This document shows positions 15,473 through 23,347 of a stretch of 64,000 nucleotides of DNA, piece after piece; within the stretch, counting starts at the first letter, position 1; the number at the start of each line of letters is the position of its first letter. The notes under the pieces are model-generated. The model worked only from the letters and a program-made list of their open reading frames with translations, had not been told where the DNA came from and did no database searches. The position numbers were made by a program, and so were the translations under genes. The stretch lies in NCBI GenBank assembly GCA_964425255.1, contig CAYRMV010000001.1, forward strand, positions 1-64,000, in the 5' to 3' direction. Origin of the DNA: CAYRMV01 sp964425255. Lineage in GTDB: Bacteria > Bacteroidota > Bacteroidia > Flavobacteriales_D > Crocinitomicaceae.

Positions 15473-15836
15473 AGAGACCAAAATTAGAATTTTAGAGATC
15501 ATAAACATTTTAAAGTCAGATCAACGCTATCAAATGCCGAAAGTGATCGATCGTTTTGTGAAAATTCAAGAAGATTATCAAAGAGAGATGATTCGTTATA
15601 TTGAGAAATATGTTGGTAATAATTTTTGGAAAGAATCTGCCGAAGATTCAACATTGTATTTAGACGTTTTCCGGTCTATCCTTTTTTATTATTCAGGACG
15701 CTCTGATTTGAAGCAACCAAGCAAAGAAGAGTTGATTAAGCTTTTGGTTGATTTTGCTCGTTCTGAAGAAATTAAAACTATCGAAGATTTTAGTGCATCG
15801 GTTTTGGATATGAGCGATGCTTTATCAGAAATATAG
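15438..15836 (+). CDS. Hypothetical helical protein, 132 aa
   Basis: Starts 35 bp inside the previous gene, with the GGGATAGCA element directly upstream. All-helical, with segments TKIRILEIINILKSDQRY and REMIRYIEKYVGNNFWKES. Ends MSDALSEI, a loose variant of the recurring C-terminal pattern (hydrophobic at -8, L at -4, I at -1). Unknown function; predicted member of the small-RNA regulon. Confidence 0.55.
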   Translation: MSKEKVVSPYLKETKIRILEIINILKSDQRYQMPKVIDRFVKIQEDYQREMIRYIEKYVGNNFWKESAEDSTLYLDVFRSILFYYSGRSDLKQPSKEELIKLLVDFARSEEIKTIEDFSASVLDMSDALSEI

Positions 15837-15844
15837 GAGATTTT

Positions 15845-16312
15845 ATGCAAGCTACGAAAGCTGAATTACTAGACAACAAAATTGAGGCTCAAAATAAATT
15901 GTTAAAGTCACAATTGGTTATTATGAAAAATCTTGATGCAAGATTTGAAGCAATCAAAGAATTGTTGGTTTCAAAAGGCATTATAACAGAGGATGAATAT
16001 CAAACCACGGTTGATAGTAAATTGGGATTAAGAGCGAAGATGGGCGATGAGAAAATTGCCATAGGTGATATTGTTTGGGTTAAATATGTGGCTACACAAG
16101 GCGAAGAGATTTTGACAGAGCCAGGATTGCCTCTAAGAATTGGATCAAATGCTGTTCCTATTGAAAAGGAGCTTTTAGATAAGCCTTGCGATTTAAAAGA
16201 TCATAAATTTTCTCTTGAAGTTAATAATATTGAATATAAATTTGTTCTCGATGTTATTCGAGTAAAAACAAAGAAGGGTGAAAATGGAATCCTCGATGCA
16301 ATTGAGTCCTAA
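15845..16312 (+). CDS. FKBP/trigger-factor-like domain protein
   Basis: 155 aa. A coiled N-terminal helix (residues 1-50) precedes a domain reading GDIVWVKYVATQ, LPLRIGSNAVPIEKELLDKP and KFSLEVNNIEYKFVLDVI, which follows the FKBP-type prolyl isomerase fold of trigger factors (V-x-Y-x-x strand, G-S-x-x-x-P-x-x-E-x-x-L, then E-V). It may be a chaperone or peptide-binding domain; isomerase activity is not certain because the family's aromatic pocket residues are not all evident. GGAG precedes the ATG. Confidence 0.6.
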   Translation: MQATKAELLDNKIEAQNKLLKSQLVIMKNLDARFEAIKELLVSKGIITEDEYQTTVDSKLGLRAKMGDEKIAIGDIVWVKYVATQGEEILTEPGLPLRIGSNAVPIEKELLDKPCDLKDHKFSLEVNNIEYKFVLDVIRVKTKKGENGILDAIES

Positions 16313-16610
16313 TAGCAAGGTTAGATTAATTTTAGAAGATGAGGAGTCTGGTAACAGAATATCAACATCGGTTGAAATTTTTGGAGATCAGGCTTATTCT
16401 GAATTAGAGAAGGCCTTAAAAGAGTCTTATAAAAAACTAGGAGTGGTAACTATGAGCAAGCCAAAAGAGCAAGAGCAGGATTTGAAATGGCAAAAACCAG
16501 AAGAAAGTGACAATCTTCAAAAGTCGGTTAGACCCGATGGAGATTACATGAGAGATCGTGGTTTAAATCCAGATACTCATGGAAAGTCTGAAAGTGAAAA
16601 AGGTAATTAG
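16284..16610 (+). CDS. Hypothetical protein, 108 aa
   Basis: ATG 16284 preferred over GTG 16278 because AGGGTG lies just upstream. An N-terminal beta-alpha part (SKVRLILEDEESGNRISTSV, EIFGDQAYSELEKALKESYK) is followed by a polar, probably disordered C-terminus rich in E, K and D. No family recognised. Overlaps both neighbours. Confidence 0.5.
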   Translation: MESSMQLSPNSKVRLILEDEESGNRISTSVEIFGDQAYSELEKALKESYKKLGVVTMSKPKEQEQDLKWQKPEESDNLQKSVRPDGDYMRDRGLNPDTHGKSESEKGN

Positions 16611-16863
16611 TAAAGGGCCTCTAAAAGTTGTAGAGGCCATTAAGCATTTTGGTTCTCAAATTATAGCTTTTCGTGCTGGTGATAAAATACATTTGTCTAA
16701 TTTGCAATTGCCAGACGATGCTTCTATCAAACTAGATAAAGTTAATCATATTCTCACAATAGAAATAAGAAATTTTAAAGACTCGGACTATCTCGTCATA
16801 CACGATGAGAAGGGATTTGTTGAAAAAAGGATTTTGTATGGCGAAGAAAAAGAAAGAAGTTAA
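16579..16863 (+). CDS. Hypothetical protein, about 94 aa
   Basis: ATG 16579 gives the longest frame but has no clear ribosome binding site; GTG 16594 is possible. The body is beta-rich (VVEAIKHFGSQIIAFRAGDK, HILTIEIRNFKDSDYLVIHD). The end overlaps the ParB-like gene. Nothing recognised. Confidence 0.45.
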   Translation: MESLKVKKVISKGPLKVVEAIKHFGSQIIAFRAGDKIHLSNLQLPDDASIKLDKVNHILTIEIRNFKDSDYLVIHDEKGFVEKRILYGEEKERS

Positions 16864-17491
16864 ATTAAAAAAGGTTATTAATACTTGTAAAGTTGCCGAT
16901 TATGTTAGTCTTTATGATCTTGAGCACCACCCTAAAAATGAAGAGTTGAGATCAATCAGCGAATCAAGAATGAATGATCTTAAGGATTCTCTTAAAAATA
17001 AAGGCCTATATGAGCCTATCTTAATTCAAAAAGATTCAAATTATGTCTTAGCAGGAAATCAAAGACTGAAGGCCATGAAAGAGCTGGTTGAAGAGGGATA
17101 TACTTTTGAGAATCCAGATGGAGATGAAAATTACATACCAGTTGTAATTGAAGATGTTGATGATGCTCGTGCCTTAGAAATTCTTCATCAAGCAAACAAT
17201 CATCATGGAAGTTGGATTGAAGAGAAGCTTGCAGAAGCAATTAAAGAAGCTGAAGAGCTTGGTATTGAGGCAAGTGCTTTGGGCTATTCAGAAGATTATT
17301 TAAAAAGAATTATGAAAGAATCAGAGGAGCTTTTGGATAAGATGGCCGACGAGGACGAAGAGGAATCAAAATCTTTACCAACTGATGTTCAAAAGTTTAT
17401 TTTGGTTATTGAGTGTAAAAACGAAGATGAGCATCAAGAGTTATTTTCTGAACTGATTGAAAGAGATATTAATGTAAAAATGATGAGCTAA
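16838..17491 (+). CDS. ParB/Srx-fold protein, copy 1
   Basis: 217 aa from ATG 16838 with AAGGA upstream. A ParB N-terminal (ParB/sulfiredoxin) domain is visible: VSLYDLEHHPKNEELRS, MNDLKDSLKNKGLYEPILIQ, then YVLAGNQRLKAMKEL (about 70-85), corresponding to the G-x-x-R nucleotide-binding motif (box II) of ParB CTPases. A helical stretch with ANNHHGSWIEEKLAEAI follows, then an acidic linker and a short C-terminal domain. It lacks an obvious KorB-type helix-turn-helix, so it is not a plain plasmid ParB. A second ParB-like gene lies at 19024 with the same ANNH segment; the two flank an ABC-GNAT gene and an HNH gene. Confidence 0.8.
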   Translation: MAKKKKEVKLKKVINTCKVADYVSLYDLEHHPKNEELRSISESRMNDLKDSLKNKGLYEPILIQKDSNYVLAGNQRLKAMKELVEEGYTFENPDGDENYIPVVIEDVDDARALEILHQANNHHGSWIEEKLAEAIKEAEELGIEASALGYSEDYLKRIMKESEELLDKMADEDEEESKSLPTDVQKFILVIECKNEDEHQELFSELIERDINVKMMS

Positions 17492-17494
17492 TAT

Positions 17495-18595
17495 ATGAAA
17501 TATAAAGTTGAATTAAAGTCAGATGTATTTAAGTCATACCGATGTCAAAGAGCGGCTGATTCTTTAGATATTGATGTTGAAAAGAAATCTGTTCATAAGC
17601 TTGAGATCGATGGTGATCTTGAATCTCCTTATAAATTGGGCCTTATTGTTGGGGCCAGTGGTAGTGGAAAAACAACACTTGCGAAGTCTATATTTGGCGA
17701 TGATTGCTTTAAAGAATATATTGATCTATCCAAGCCTGTTTTAGAACAATTTGATAAGAAAATGGGCTATGAAAAGTGTGCTGAGATATTAAACGGAGTT
17801 GGTTTGACAAGTGTGCCTTGTTGGATTCGTCCTGCTTATACTCTTTCTAATGGTCAAAAAACTAGAGCTGAGGTTGCCTTGGCTTTGTCTCGTGAAAATG
17901 AAGACCTTACTGTGATCGATGAATGGACTTCAGTGGTTGATCGTACGGTTGCCAAAGTAATGTCTAGTTGTATTTCTAAATTCGTACAAAAATCGGAGCG
18001 AAAGATAATTTTATTGTCGTGCCATTATGACATTATCGAATTTCTCAATCCCGATTGGATCATTGATTGCAATAAACAAGAATTTATCGATCGGAGGTCG
18101 GTTAGGGGCGACTTCAAAAGAGAAGAAACCATTAGTTTTGACGTCAGGCAAACCGATGGGAAAGAGTGGAAGTATTTTAGCAAGTATCACTATCTAAGCG
18201 ATAAGCTTCCAGTTGGCAGAATGTATCACTATGGATTATTTCATGGTGAGACACAAGTTGGTTATGTAAACTTTGCGAACTATGTTCCTAAGAGACCTGA
18301 TAAGCCTATTATTTATCACTTTAATAGACTTGTAATTCACCCCGACTATGTTGGGTTTGGATTAGGTATTAAATTTCTTAACGAAACTGTTAAGCATTTA
18401 AAAAGTACGCTCACTTGTGACGTTTTTGGAGCATTTAGTTCTATCCCAGTTCACAAGGCCTTATCTAAAGATAAAAGGTGGCAATTAAGAGATATTAAAA
18501 GACCTCTTCAAGATCGTGGAGGTTCTTCGGCTAATAAAAATTTTATGAGGACGATGGTCAAAATGTATTCGTATAGGTGGATAGGTGAGAAATAG
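17495..18595 (+). CDS. ABC ATPase fused to a GNAT-like (Mom-type?) domain
   Basis: 366 aa. Residues 1-205 are an ABC-type ATPase: Walker A GASGSGKTTL (53), signature LSNGQKTRAEVALAL (about 115), Walker B LTVIDEWTSVVD (about 139) and switch histidine LLSCHYD (about 173). Residues about 205-360 form a separate domain with YFSKYHYLSDKLPVGRM, QVGYVNFANYVP, and FNRLVIHPDYVGFGLGIKFL, a GNAT acetyl-CoA-binding pattern (V-x-P-x-x-x-G-x-G). Phage Mu Mom, a DNA-base modifier, belongs to the GNAT superfamily, and ABC-GNAT proteins next to ParB-like genes occur in phages. DNA modification is a hypothesis. No membrane partner is present, so this is not a transporter. Confidence 0.72.
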   Translation: MKYKVELKSDVFKSYRCQRAADSLDIDVEKKSVHKLEIDGDLESPYKLGLIVGASGSGKTTLAKSIFGDDCFKEYIDLSKPVLEQFDKKMGYEKCAEILNGVGLTSVPCWIRPAYTLSNGQKTRAEVALALSRENEDLTVIDEWTSVVDRTVAKVMSSCISKFVQKSERKIILLSCHYDIIEFLNPDWIIDCNKQEFIDRRSVRGDFKREETISFDVRQTDGKEWKYFSKYHYLSDKLPVGRMYHYGLFHGETQVGYVNFANYVPKRPDKPIIYHFNRLVIHPDYVGFGLGIKFLNETVKHLKSTLTCDVFGAFSSIPVHKALSKDKRWQLRDIKRPLQDRGGSSANKNFMRTMVKMYSYRWIGEK

Positions 18596-19034
18596 TAACG
18601 GAACATTCCAAGTTGGTCATGATTTGTGTATAAAGCATGGTTGTTATAAAACCAAAACATATAGATCGTGGCAAGCTATGAAGATGAGATGTTATAACGA
18701 AAATCATAAAGCTTATAAAAACTATGGTGGTCGTGGAATAAAAGTATGTGATCGCTGGTTAAAGTTTGAAAACTTTTTAGCTGATATGGGAGAAAGACCT
18801 GAAGGCAAAACTTTAGAAAGAATTGATGGCGATAAAAATTATGAGCCATCGAATTGTAAATGGTCGGATCGTTTTGAACAAAATAACAATACTTCTCGCA
18901 ATTCTTTTTTGACCTATCTTGGTCAAACAAAAACTAAAGCCCAATGGGCCAAAGAATATGGTGTCAAATATAACAATTTTCTTCATCGACTTCGTAGAGG
19001 TTGGTCAATCGAGAGAGCTTTAAATGAGCAATAA
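18585..19034 (+). CDS. AP2/HNH-type DNA-binding endonuclease-like protein
   Basis: 149 aa, GTG start overlapping the ABC gene by 11 bp. Signature of phage HNH-AP2 proteins: RSWQAMKMRCYN, AYKNYGGRGIKVCDRWLKFE, LERIDGDKNYEPSNCKWSDR, then a C-terminal repeat-type domain (TYLGQTKTKAQWAKEYGV, RRGWSIERAL). These are often mobile homing endonucleases, though some are domesticated regulators. Its tight overlaps on both sides suggest an established part of the ParB/ABC cassette rather than a fresh insertion. A degenerate relative lies at 21269. Confidence 0.75.
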   Translation: MRNSNGTFQVGHDLCIKHGCYKTKTYRSWQAMKMRCYNENHKAYKNYGGRGIKVCDRWLKFENFLADMGERPEGKTLERIDGDKNYEPSNCKWSDRFEQNNNTSRNSFLTYLGQTKTKAQWAKEYGVKYNNFLHRLRRGWSIERALNEQ

Positions 19035-19800
19035 AATAGAACTATGTTCGGTTAAACAATACGCTAAAATAGAAAAGCTAAAAACACACCCTAATAATCC
19101 GAGAACAATTTCACGAGAGCGATTAGATGAATTAAAGATGTCTATAATCAATAAGGGCTTCTATGAGCCTATTTTAGTTTGGAAGAAAGGCTTAGTTGTT
19201 CTTTCAGGTAATCATCGTTTAATGGCGGTTAAAGAGCTTATAAGAGATGGATTTGAATTTATTTCTCCCAATGGCGAGAGAGATGTTCTTCCAGTTGTAA
19301 TAGAAGATATTCCGTACAAGACGGCTGAAGCCATATTATTTGAAGCAAATAATCATTATTCTGATTGGGTAGAGTCTAAATTAAAAGAGGCCATTCAAGA
19401 GGCTCATGATCATGGATCGAATGTAAAAGAGTTTGGTTTCAACAGCGCTGAGTTAAAGAAGCTTATGAGAACGGCCGAAAAAGAAGCCGAGTCCTATGTG
19501 GATAGAGAGAAGAAAGAGATTAAGCGTATTGAGAGAGAGCTTAAAAAAGAAATTCTCGATGTCGAACCTTTAGAGAAAGAGTTTGAAGAACCAGAGAAAG
19601 ACAAAGAAGCCATCGAGGCGACTTATAGCACTTTTGATGACGCTGATGAGTATGGTTATATTACATTGCCAAAAAAACAAATTGATCAATTGAATCAAGT
19701 CTTTGAAAAAGCAAGAATTAAGCTTGGCTATAGCAAAGAAGAAAGCTTGACATTGATAGTCCCAACAATTATAAAAATTCTCGATGAAGCTTTAAATTAA
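19024..19800 (+). CDS. ParB/Srx-fold protein, copy 2
   Basis: 258 aa. The ParB domain is clear: LKTHPNNPRTISRERLDELK, INKGFYEPILVW, then VVLSGNHRLMAVKEL (about 60-73) and EANNHYSDWVESKLKEAI, which matches the ANNHHGSWIEEKLAEAI part of copy 1. A long charged helix with LEKEFEEPEKDKEAIEA and a C-terminal helical segment replace any helix-turn-helix domain. Copies 1 and 2 may form a heteromeric complex with the ABC-GNAT protein. A TCGATGTCGA copy is at 19556-19565. Confidence 0.8.
   Translation: MSNKIELCSVKQYAKIEKLKTHPNNPRTISRERLDELKMSIINKGFYEPILVWKKGLVVLSGNHRLMAVKELIRDGFEFISPNGERDVLPVVIEDIPYKTAEAILFEANNHYSDWVESKLKEAIQEAHDHGSNVKEFGFNSAELKKLMRTAEKEAESYVDREKKEIKRIERELKKEILDVEPLEKEFEEPEKDKEAIEATYSTFDDADEYGYITLPKKQIDQLNQVFEKARIKLGYSKEESLTLIVPTIIKILDEALN
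19556..19565. repeat. TCGATGTCGA core in ParB-like copy 2
   Basis: Within CTCGATGTCGAACCT, a 15-mer shared exactly with 28682-28696. Encodes L-D-V-E-P. Confidence 0.6.
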
Positions 19801-19813
19801 TTAAGTTCATATA

Positions 19814-19826
19814 CGGGATAGCAACC
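19814..19826 (+). promoter_or_regulatory. CGGGATAGCAACC element, perfect complement of the sRNA loop
   Basis: Thirteen nt identical to the reverse complement of 313-325, ending at the base before ATG 19827. The gene has no other ribosome binding site, so pairing would block initiation directly. Confidence 0.6.
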
Positions 19827-20066
19827 ATGAAAATCAAATCAACTAATAAAAGCACTGTGCTTATTGAAGCCGACTTAGTATTGGCCGATCTAATTTTGCA
19901 TCTTCAAACATTACCACCAGACGCTTTGATCGATAAAGATTGTTCTCTTATCTTAAATCATGAGTCTTTTAAATCATACGATGATTTAAAGGTTATCAAT
20001 GCTCGAGGAGAGGTTGAAAAGAAAAACAAAACTGATGCGTTTATGAGTGAATTGGAGAGTCTATGA
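19827..20066 (+). CDS. Small protein, 79 aa, with F-x-x-E-L tail (FMSELESL)
   Basis: First of the small-gene cluster. A compact domain (TVLIEADLVLADLILHLQTL, ALIDKDCSLILNH) is followed by a charged linker and the C-terminal octapeptide FMSELESL. Nine other proteins in the window end in the same pattern. Translation starts right after the sRNA-complementary element. ATGA coupling to the next gene. Function unknown. Confidence 0.6.
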   Translation: MKIKSTNKSTVLIEADLVLADLILHLQTLPPDALIDKDCSLILNHESFKSYDDLKVINARGEVEKKNKTDAFMSELESL

Positions 20067-20419
20067 ATATCTTTGAGCTTGAATTGGATATTAAATATGA
20101 AACTATTCCTAGTGATGGGAATGTTTATGTTAAAAAGTTAAATGATCAAAATAAGCCTACATTTTATTTTTATCAAGGTGCTCAACTGAGTGTTGTAATA
20201 TTTTTTGCCTTGAATAGAGAGTTTGTTGAGTTGCCTTATCAAAGAAATTTATGTGATTGTGGCAATCCAGCTAGAGTTGTACCCAACTACTATTATTGTG
20301 GTTTTGACCCGAGTTCTTATCAATATTACTCGGCCCTATATTGCCCAAAATGCAATAAGCATTTTGAAAATCCCAAAGATAAATTGCCATCTTTCTTTAA
20401 TAAAGGAAAAGAAGTTTGA
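20063..20419 (+). CDS. Zinc-ribbon-like protein, 118 aa
   Basis: C-x-C and C-x-x-C pairs (NLCDCGNPARVVPNYYYCG, then YCPKCNKHFENPK) in the C-terminal half look like a metal-binding ribbon, after an N-terminal beta-rich part (FELELDIKYETIPSDGN). No named family. Overlaps both neighbours by 4 bp. Confidence 0.6.
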   Translation: MNIFELELDIKYETIPSDGNVYVKKLNDQNKPTFYFYQGAQLSVVIFFALNREFVELPYQRNLCDCGNPARVVPNYYYCGFDPSSYQYYSALYCPKCNKHFENPKDKLPSFFNKGKEV

Positions 20420-20883
20420 AACATATTATTCCTACAAATATCGAAGGTCATATTTATAGAATTGAATTAGATGCTAATGATATTGTAAATACAATTGGAT
20501 TCATGTCTGATTGTGGTCATCGATTGTTTTTAACACCAAGAATAGTTCAATTTCACCCAGAGATTTATTCTTTGTTAAGATATTTCATGTCTACAGGAGG
20601 TTGGAGCCATACGATGGACGGCCATTTCCGCATAGCCGATTGGGAATTACAAGCCAACGGTAATTTGGGTCGAAATCAGGCTTTGTTTACATATCAAGAC
20701 GCTGTTTATGTTTTGCCTTTAAATTATGTTGATAGAACTCATATTTATAATGAACTTGTTGATATTAAGAGAATGTATTTAAAAACTTATGTTGAGCCAA
20801 AGGAGATCGTGGAAGAATTGCCATGGATCGAGAAAGCACCAAAAAAGATATTTGTTTTTGAAGAGGAGTTAAAAGAGATATGA
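20416..20883 (+). CDS. Hypothetical protein, 155 aa, with tail FEEELKEI
   Basis: TTG start in a TTGA overlap, AAGGA upstream at 20402-20406. Contains SDCGHRLFLTPRIVQFHPE, TGGWSHTMDGHFRIADWELQ and a helical end rich in E. Ends FVFEEELKEI, matching the shared C-terminal pattern. Unknown function. Confidence 0.55.
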   Translation: MKHIIPTNIEGHIYRIELDANDIVNTIGFMSDCGHRLFLTPRIVQFHPEIYSLLRYFMSTGGWSHTMDGHFRIADWELQANGNLGRNQALFTYQDAVYVLPLNYVDRTHIYNELVDIKRMYLKTYVEPKEIVEELPWIEKAPKKIFVFEEELKEI

Positions 20884-21266
20884 ACCCGATTTGTCCAATT
20901 TGTGAAAAAGAATCAGTCATGGTTATGGGCGATGTGATTTATCCTAGAAGGCCAGATTTATATTCTAAGAAATTTTTTCAATGTCCTGATCATAAAGATT
21001 TGTATGTAGGCACTCATGCTAAAACAGGATTACCTCTTGGTGTTTTGGCAGATGCAGAACATCGTTTATTAAAAATGAAGTGTCATAGCGTCTTTGATTC
21101 TCGATGGCTTTCGGCCGGCTCAGATCGTGCAAGAAGAATGGAGAGAGTGAAATGTTATTCACTCTTGGCATCTTCTATGAATATAACAATTGATCAAGCT
21201 CATTTTGGTATGTTCAGCAAAGAACAATGTAAACAGGCTTATAAGATAATTTGCAATTGGGATTAA
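20880..21266 (+). CDS. Zinc-finger-containing protein, DUF3268-like
   Basis: 128 aa. CPICEKESVMVMGDVIYPRR, FFQCPDHKDLYVGTHAKTGL and PLGVLADAEHRLLKMKCH follow the DUF3268 pattern (two metal knuckles, then P-L-G-x-x-A-D and R-x-x-x-x-x-H). Members are small phage/plasmid proteins of unknown role, probably nucleic-acid binding. ATGA coupled to the previous gene. Confidence 0.7.
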   Translation: MNPICPICEKESVMVMGDVIYPRRPDLYSKKFFQCPDHKDLYVGTHAKTGLPLGVLADAEHRLLKMKCHSVFDSRWLSAGSDRARRMERVKCYSLLASSMNITIDQAHFGMFSKEQCKQAYKIICNWD

Positions 21267-21268
21267 TT

Positions 21269-21889
21269 ATGATTTGTTCATGCGGTAAAGAGATTAAGAT
21301 TTATCCTAATTCGAGATATAAAAGAAAATTTCCTGAGCTTTGCCAACTTTGTGCTTTAACTAAAACGAGATGTGAAGCTCGATCTAATCCTATTCATGGT
21401 CATCGTACAATGGAGAATGGAAAACCAAAAAGATCGAAGTTGTATGTGAAATGGGTAAACATGAAATGCTCGTGTTATACAACAACTTACAAGGACTATC
21501 GCTTGGTGGGTGCGAAGGGAATTATTGTTTGTAAAGAGTGGCAGACTTTTCAAGGCTTCAAGAAATGGGCAGACTCAAAATATTATAAAGATGGAATGAT
21601 TTTAAAAAGAATAGACAATACTAAAAACTTTGAACCATCTAATTGCAAGTTCATTGCATTGAGGGCCAATAAGATGTACCAATTTGGAAACGAAGTTCAT
21701 ACGATTCACACATTAAAAAAGAAATTAAATTCAACCATACCTGCCAAGAATATTCGCTTGCGATTGGAAAAGAATTGGCCATTGGCAGATGCTTTTTTAC
21801 AACCATTGGGCTACAAGCTTGGTCGCAATAAGCGAAGAGATAGTATTCAAAAATCAATAGGGACAATAGAATGGTCGTTAAAGAAATAA
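21269..21889 (+). CDS. AP2/HNH-like protein, degenerate, with N-terminal zinc knuckle
   Basis: 206 aa from ATG 21269 with GGGA upstream. N-terminus has MICSCGKEIKIYP and LCQLCALTKTRCE, a metal-binding pair. The middle resembles the gene at 18585: LYVKWVNMKCSC, DYRLVGAKGIIVCKEWQTFQ, and LKRIDNTKNFEPSNCKF. The Y-G-G-R-G segment is replaced by L-V-G-A-K-G, so catalysis may be lost. A domesticated DNA-binding derivative is plausible. Confidence 0.6.
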   Translation: MICSCGKEIKIYPNSRYKRKFPELCQLCALTKTRCEARSNPIHGHRTMENGKPKRSKLYVKWVNMKCSCYTTTYKDYRLVGAKGIIVCKEWQTFQGFKKWADSKYYKDGMILKRIDNTKNFEPSNCKFIALRANKMYQFGNEVHTIHTLKKKLNSTIPAKNIRLRLEKNWPLADAFLQPLGYKLGRNKRRDSIQKSIGTIEWSLKK

Positions 21890-22086
21890 ATCCATCAGGA
21901 GTTAATTGGATTGATGTAAGAGTTGGCGATGCTTTCAATCTTGGAGGCAAAACCTATGTTATCACGATTAACGGTCCAGTACAGTTACAATTAGCTGATT
22001 CAGTGGCCAAAGGTCACTTAGTATTAGACCCAAAACACACAACAATAATAGATAATACTTTTTTAGAGGAATTGAGAGATTTATGA
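21871..22086 (+). CDS. Small protein, 71 aa, with tail FLEELRDL
   Basis: A single small beta domain (VNWIDVRVGDAFNLGGKTYV, GPVQLQLADSVAKGHLVLDP) then the tail NTFLEELRDL. Overlaps the previous gene by 19 bp and the next by 4 bp. No family recognised. Confidence 0.6.
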   Translation: MVVKEINPSGVNWIDVRVGDAFNLGGKTYVITINGPVQLQLADSVAKGHLVLDPKHTTIIDNTFLEELRDL

Positions 22087-22424
22087 GATCAAATACGCAC
22101 ATTTATGTTCAATCAAGATTTGGTCAAGCAGATCGAATTAAGATTGGAAAGAAGACTTACACACATGACTTGGAAGAGTCTTATTTGTCAGGATATATGA
22201 CCGCACTTGAATGGGTCTTAAATCAAGATGCACAACAAAAATTTGAAACCAAAGATGATCTACTTGCGGCACTTCATATCGAAACGGTTGAAGCCTGGAA
22301 TCGTATGCACAAATTGAATCCTAAGTATATTCCTAGAAAGGATTTGAATGATATTTTAGAAAAGATTTATGGAGAAAAAGTTTATGACAATCAAGGAAAC
22401 TCCGAAACTAACCACATTCATTGA
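22083..22424 (+). CDS. Hypothetical protein, 113 aa
   Basis: Mostly helical (YLSGYMTALEWVLNQDAQQK, DDLLAALHIETVEAWNRMHK), no cysteines and no shared tail. ATGA coupled on its 5' side. Its 3' end carries the GGAGA site of the next gene. Unknown. Confidence 0.55.
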   Translation: MRSNTHIYVQSRFGQADRIKIGKKTYTHDLEESYLSGYMTALEWVLNQDAQQKFETKDDLLAALHIETVEAWNRMHKLNPKYIPRKDLNDILEKIYGEKVYDNQGNSETNHIH

Positions 22425-22791
22425 CCCGAAGACTATTTTTACCGATGTAGGAGACACGGATGCTGTAGATGCGATTAGATATGCGATGGAGTCAGCTTCA
22501 AAGAAGATGTCAGAGAGCATGGAGCGTGTTCTTTATACTTCTCCTAAAGAGTTTGAAGAACTTAGAGGTATGGCCGATGTCGAGTCTCGACGACGAGAAA
22601 TTGAAAAAGATCGTGGTTCTATTAGATCACAAGTTAAATCAGCATTAGATTTTTTAGAGAGCAATATGGATTTGCTTCATTATCAAGAGTTGAGAGACCT
22701 AAAGAGACAAGTGAATAACATGATCACCAAAAAGGTGAAATCAAAACAACCTGAAGATAATGGCTTCTTAGACGAGTTAGGAAAAATATGA
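22384..22791 (+). CDS. Hypothetical helical protein, 135 aa, with tail FLDELGKI
   Basis: ATG 22384 lies 7 nt after GGAGA, better than ATG 22369. Central coiled coil (VESRRREIEKDRGSIRSQVK, SNMDLLHYQELRDLKRQVNN), then a charged linker and FLDELGKI. A CTCGACGACGAG inverted repeat occurs at 22586-22597. Unknown function. Confidence 0.55.
   Translation: MTIKETPKLTTFIDPKTIFTDVGDTDAVDAIRYAMESASKKMSESMERVLYTSPKEFEELRGMADVESRRREIEKDRGSIRSQVKSALDFLESNMDLLHYQELRDLKRQVNNMITKKVKSKQPEDNGFLDELGKI
22586..22597. repeat. CTCGACGACGAG inverted repeat, copy 1
   Basis: CTCG and CGAG arms around ACGA; identical 12-mers at 31181 and 53481. Confidence 0.5.
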
Positions 22792-23111
22792 ATCGATCAA
22801 TTATTTGTGAACCTTGCGTCAACAAATACAAAAGAAACAAGAGAGATCGAGCTAATACGACCTTAAAGATCAACGAAGAGACAGGCGATATAGTTGGTTT
22901 GTATAAAAGCGATGGAACAACAGAATATATGCTATGGAGATCGGGCTTTTCTCTTCATAATCAAAATTGTGATCTTTGCAATAAGGAAATCAATGTCAAT
23001 GAATCATGCTATGCAGGATCAATTTATAAAGATCAATCTGAATATTATAAATGGGAAGATGCTTATATCACCAAAGAAAACATCTTCATGCAAGAATTGA
23101 AAGAATTATGA
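22788..23111 (+). CDS. Zinc-binding small protein, 107 aa, with tail FMQELKEL
   Basis: Two cysteine pairs, IICEPCVNKYKR (about 6) and NCDLCNKEINVNESCYAG (about 61), suggest one or two metal sites. Ends NIFMQELKEL, the shared C-terminal pattern. ATGA coupled on both sides. Confidence 0.6.
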   Translation: MNRSIICEPCVNKYKRNKRDRANTTLKINEETGDIVGLYKSDGTTEYMLWRSGFSLHNQNCDLCNKEINVNESCYAGSIYKDQSEYYKWEDAYITKENIFMQELKEL

Positions 23112-23347
23112 CCATACATTACTTGCACCATGTTAGATTCAGACAACCAACAACGGCCCTATGTGGAGCAATACTAAGAGAATCATATCCAACCAAAGAC
23201 AGCTATAATGGCCCTAAGAATCCATATTATAAGTTTGGAGCTTGTTACACGGTCTCAAAGATCACTTGTAAGCCTTGTCTTGAAAAGCTTCTTATAATCA
23301 AAAACGATGAGATGGCAAAGATAGCTGAAAGGATCAATCAATTATGA
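23108..23347 (+). CDS. Small zinc-knuckle protein, 79 aa
   Basis: Start at the ATGA overlap 23108. Pattern TTALCGAILRE then TCKPCLEKLLII belongs to a group of short phage proteins with L-C-G and V-T-C-x-x-C-L, also seen at 23344 and 25226. They probably bind one zinc ion. The C-terminus IAERINQL is a loose variant of the shared tail. Role unknown. Confidence 0.6.
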   Translation: MTIHYLHHVRFRQPTTALCGAILRESYPTKDSYNGPKNPYYKFGACYTVSKITCKPCLEKLLIIKNDEMAKIAERINQL

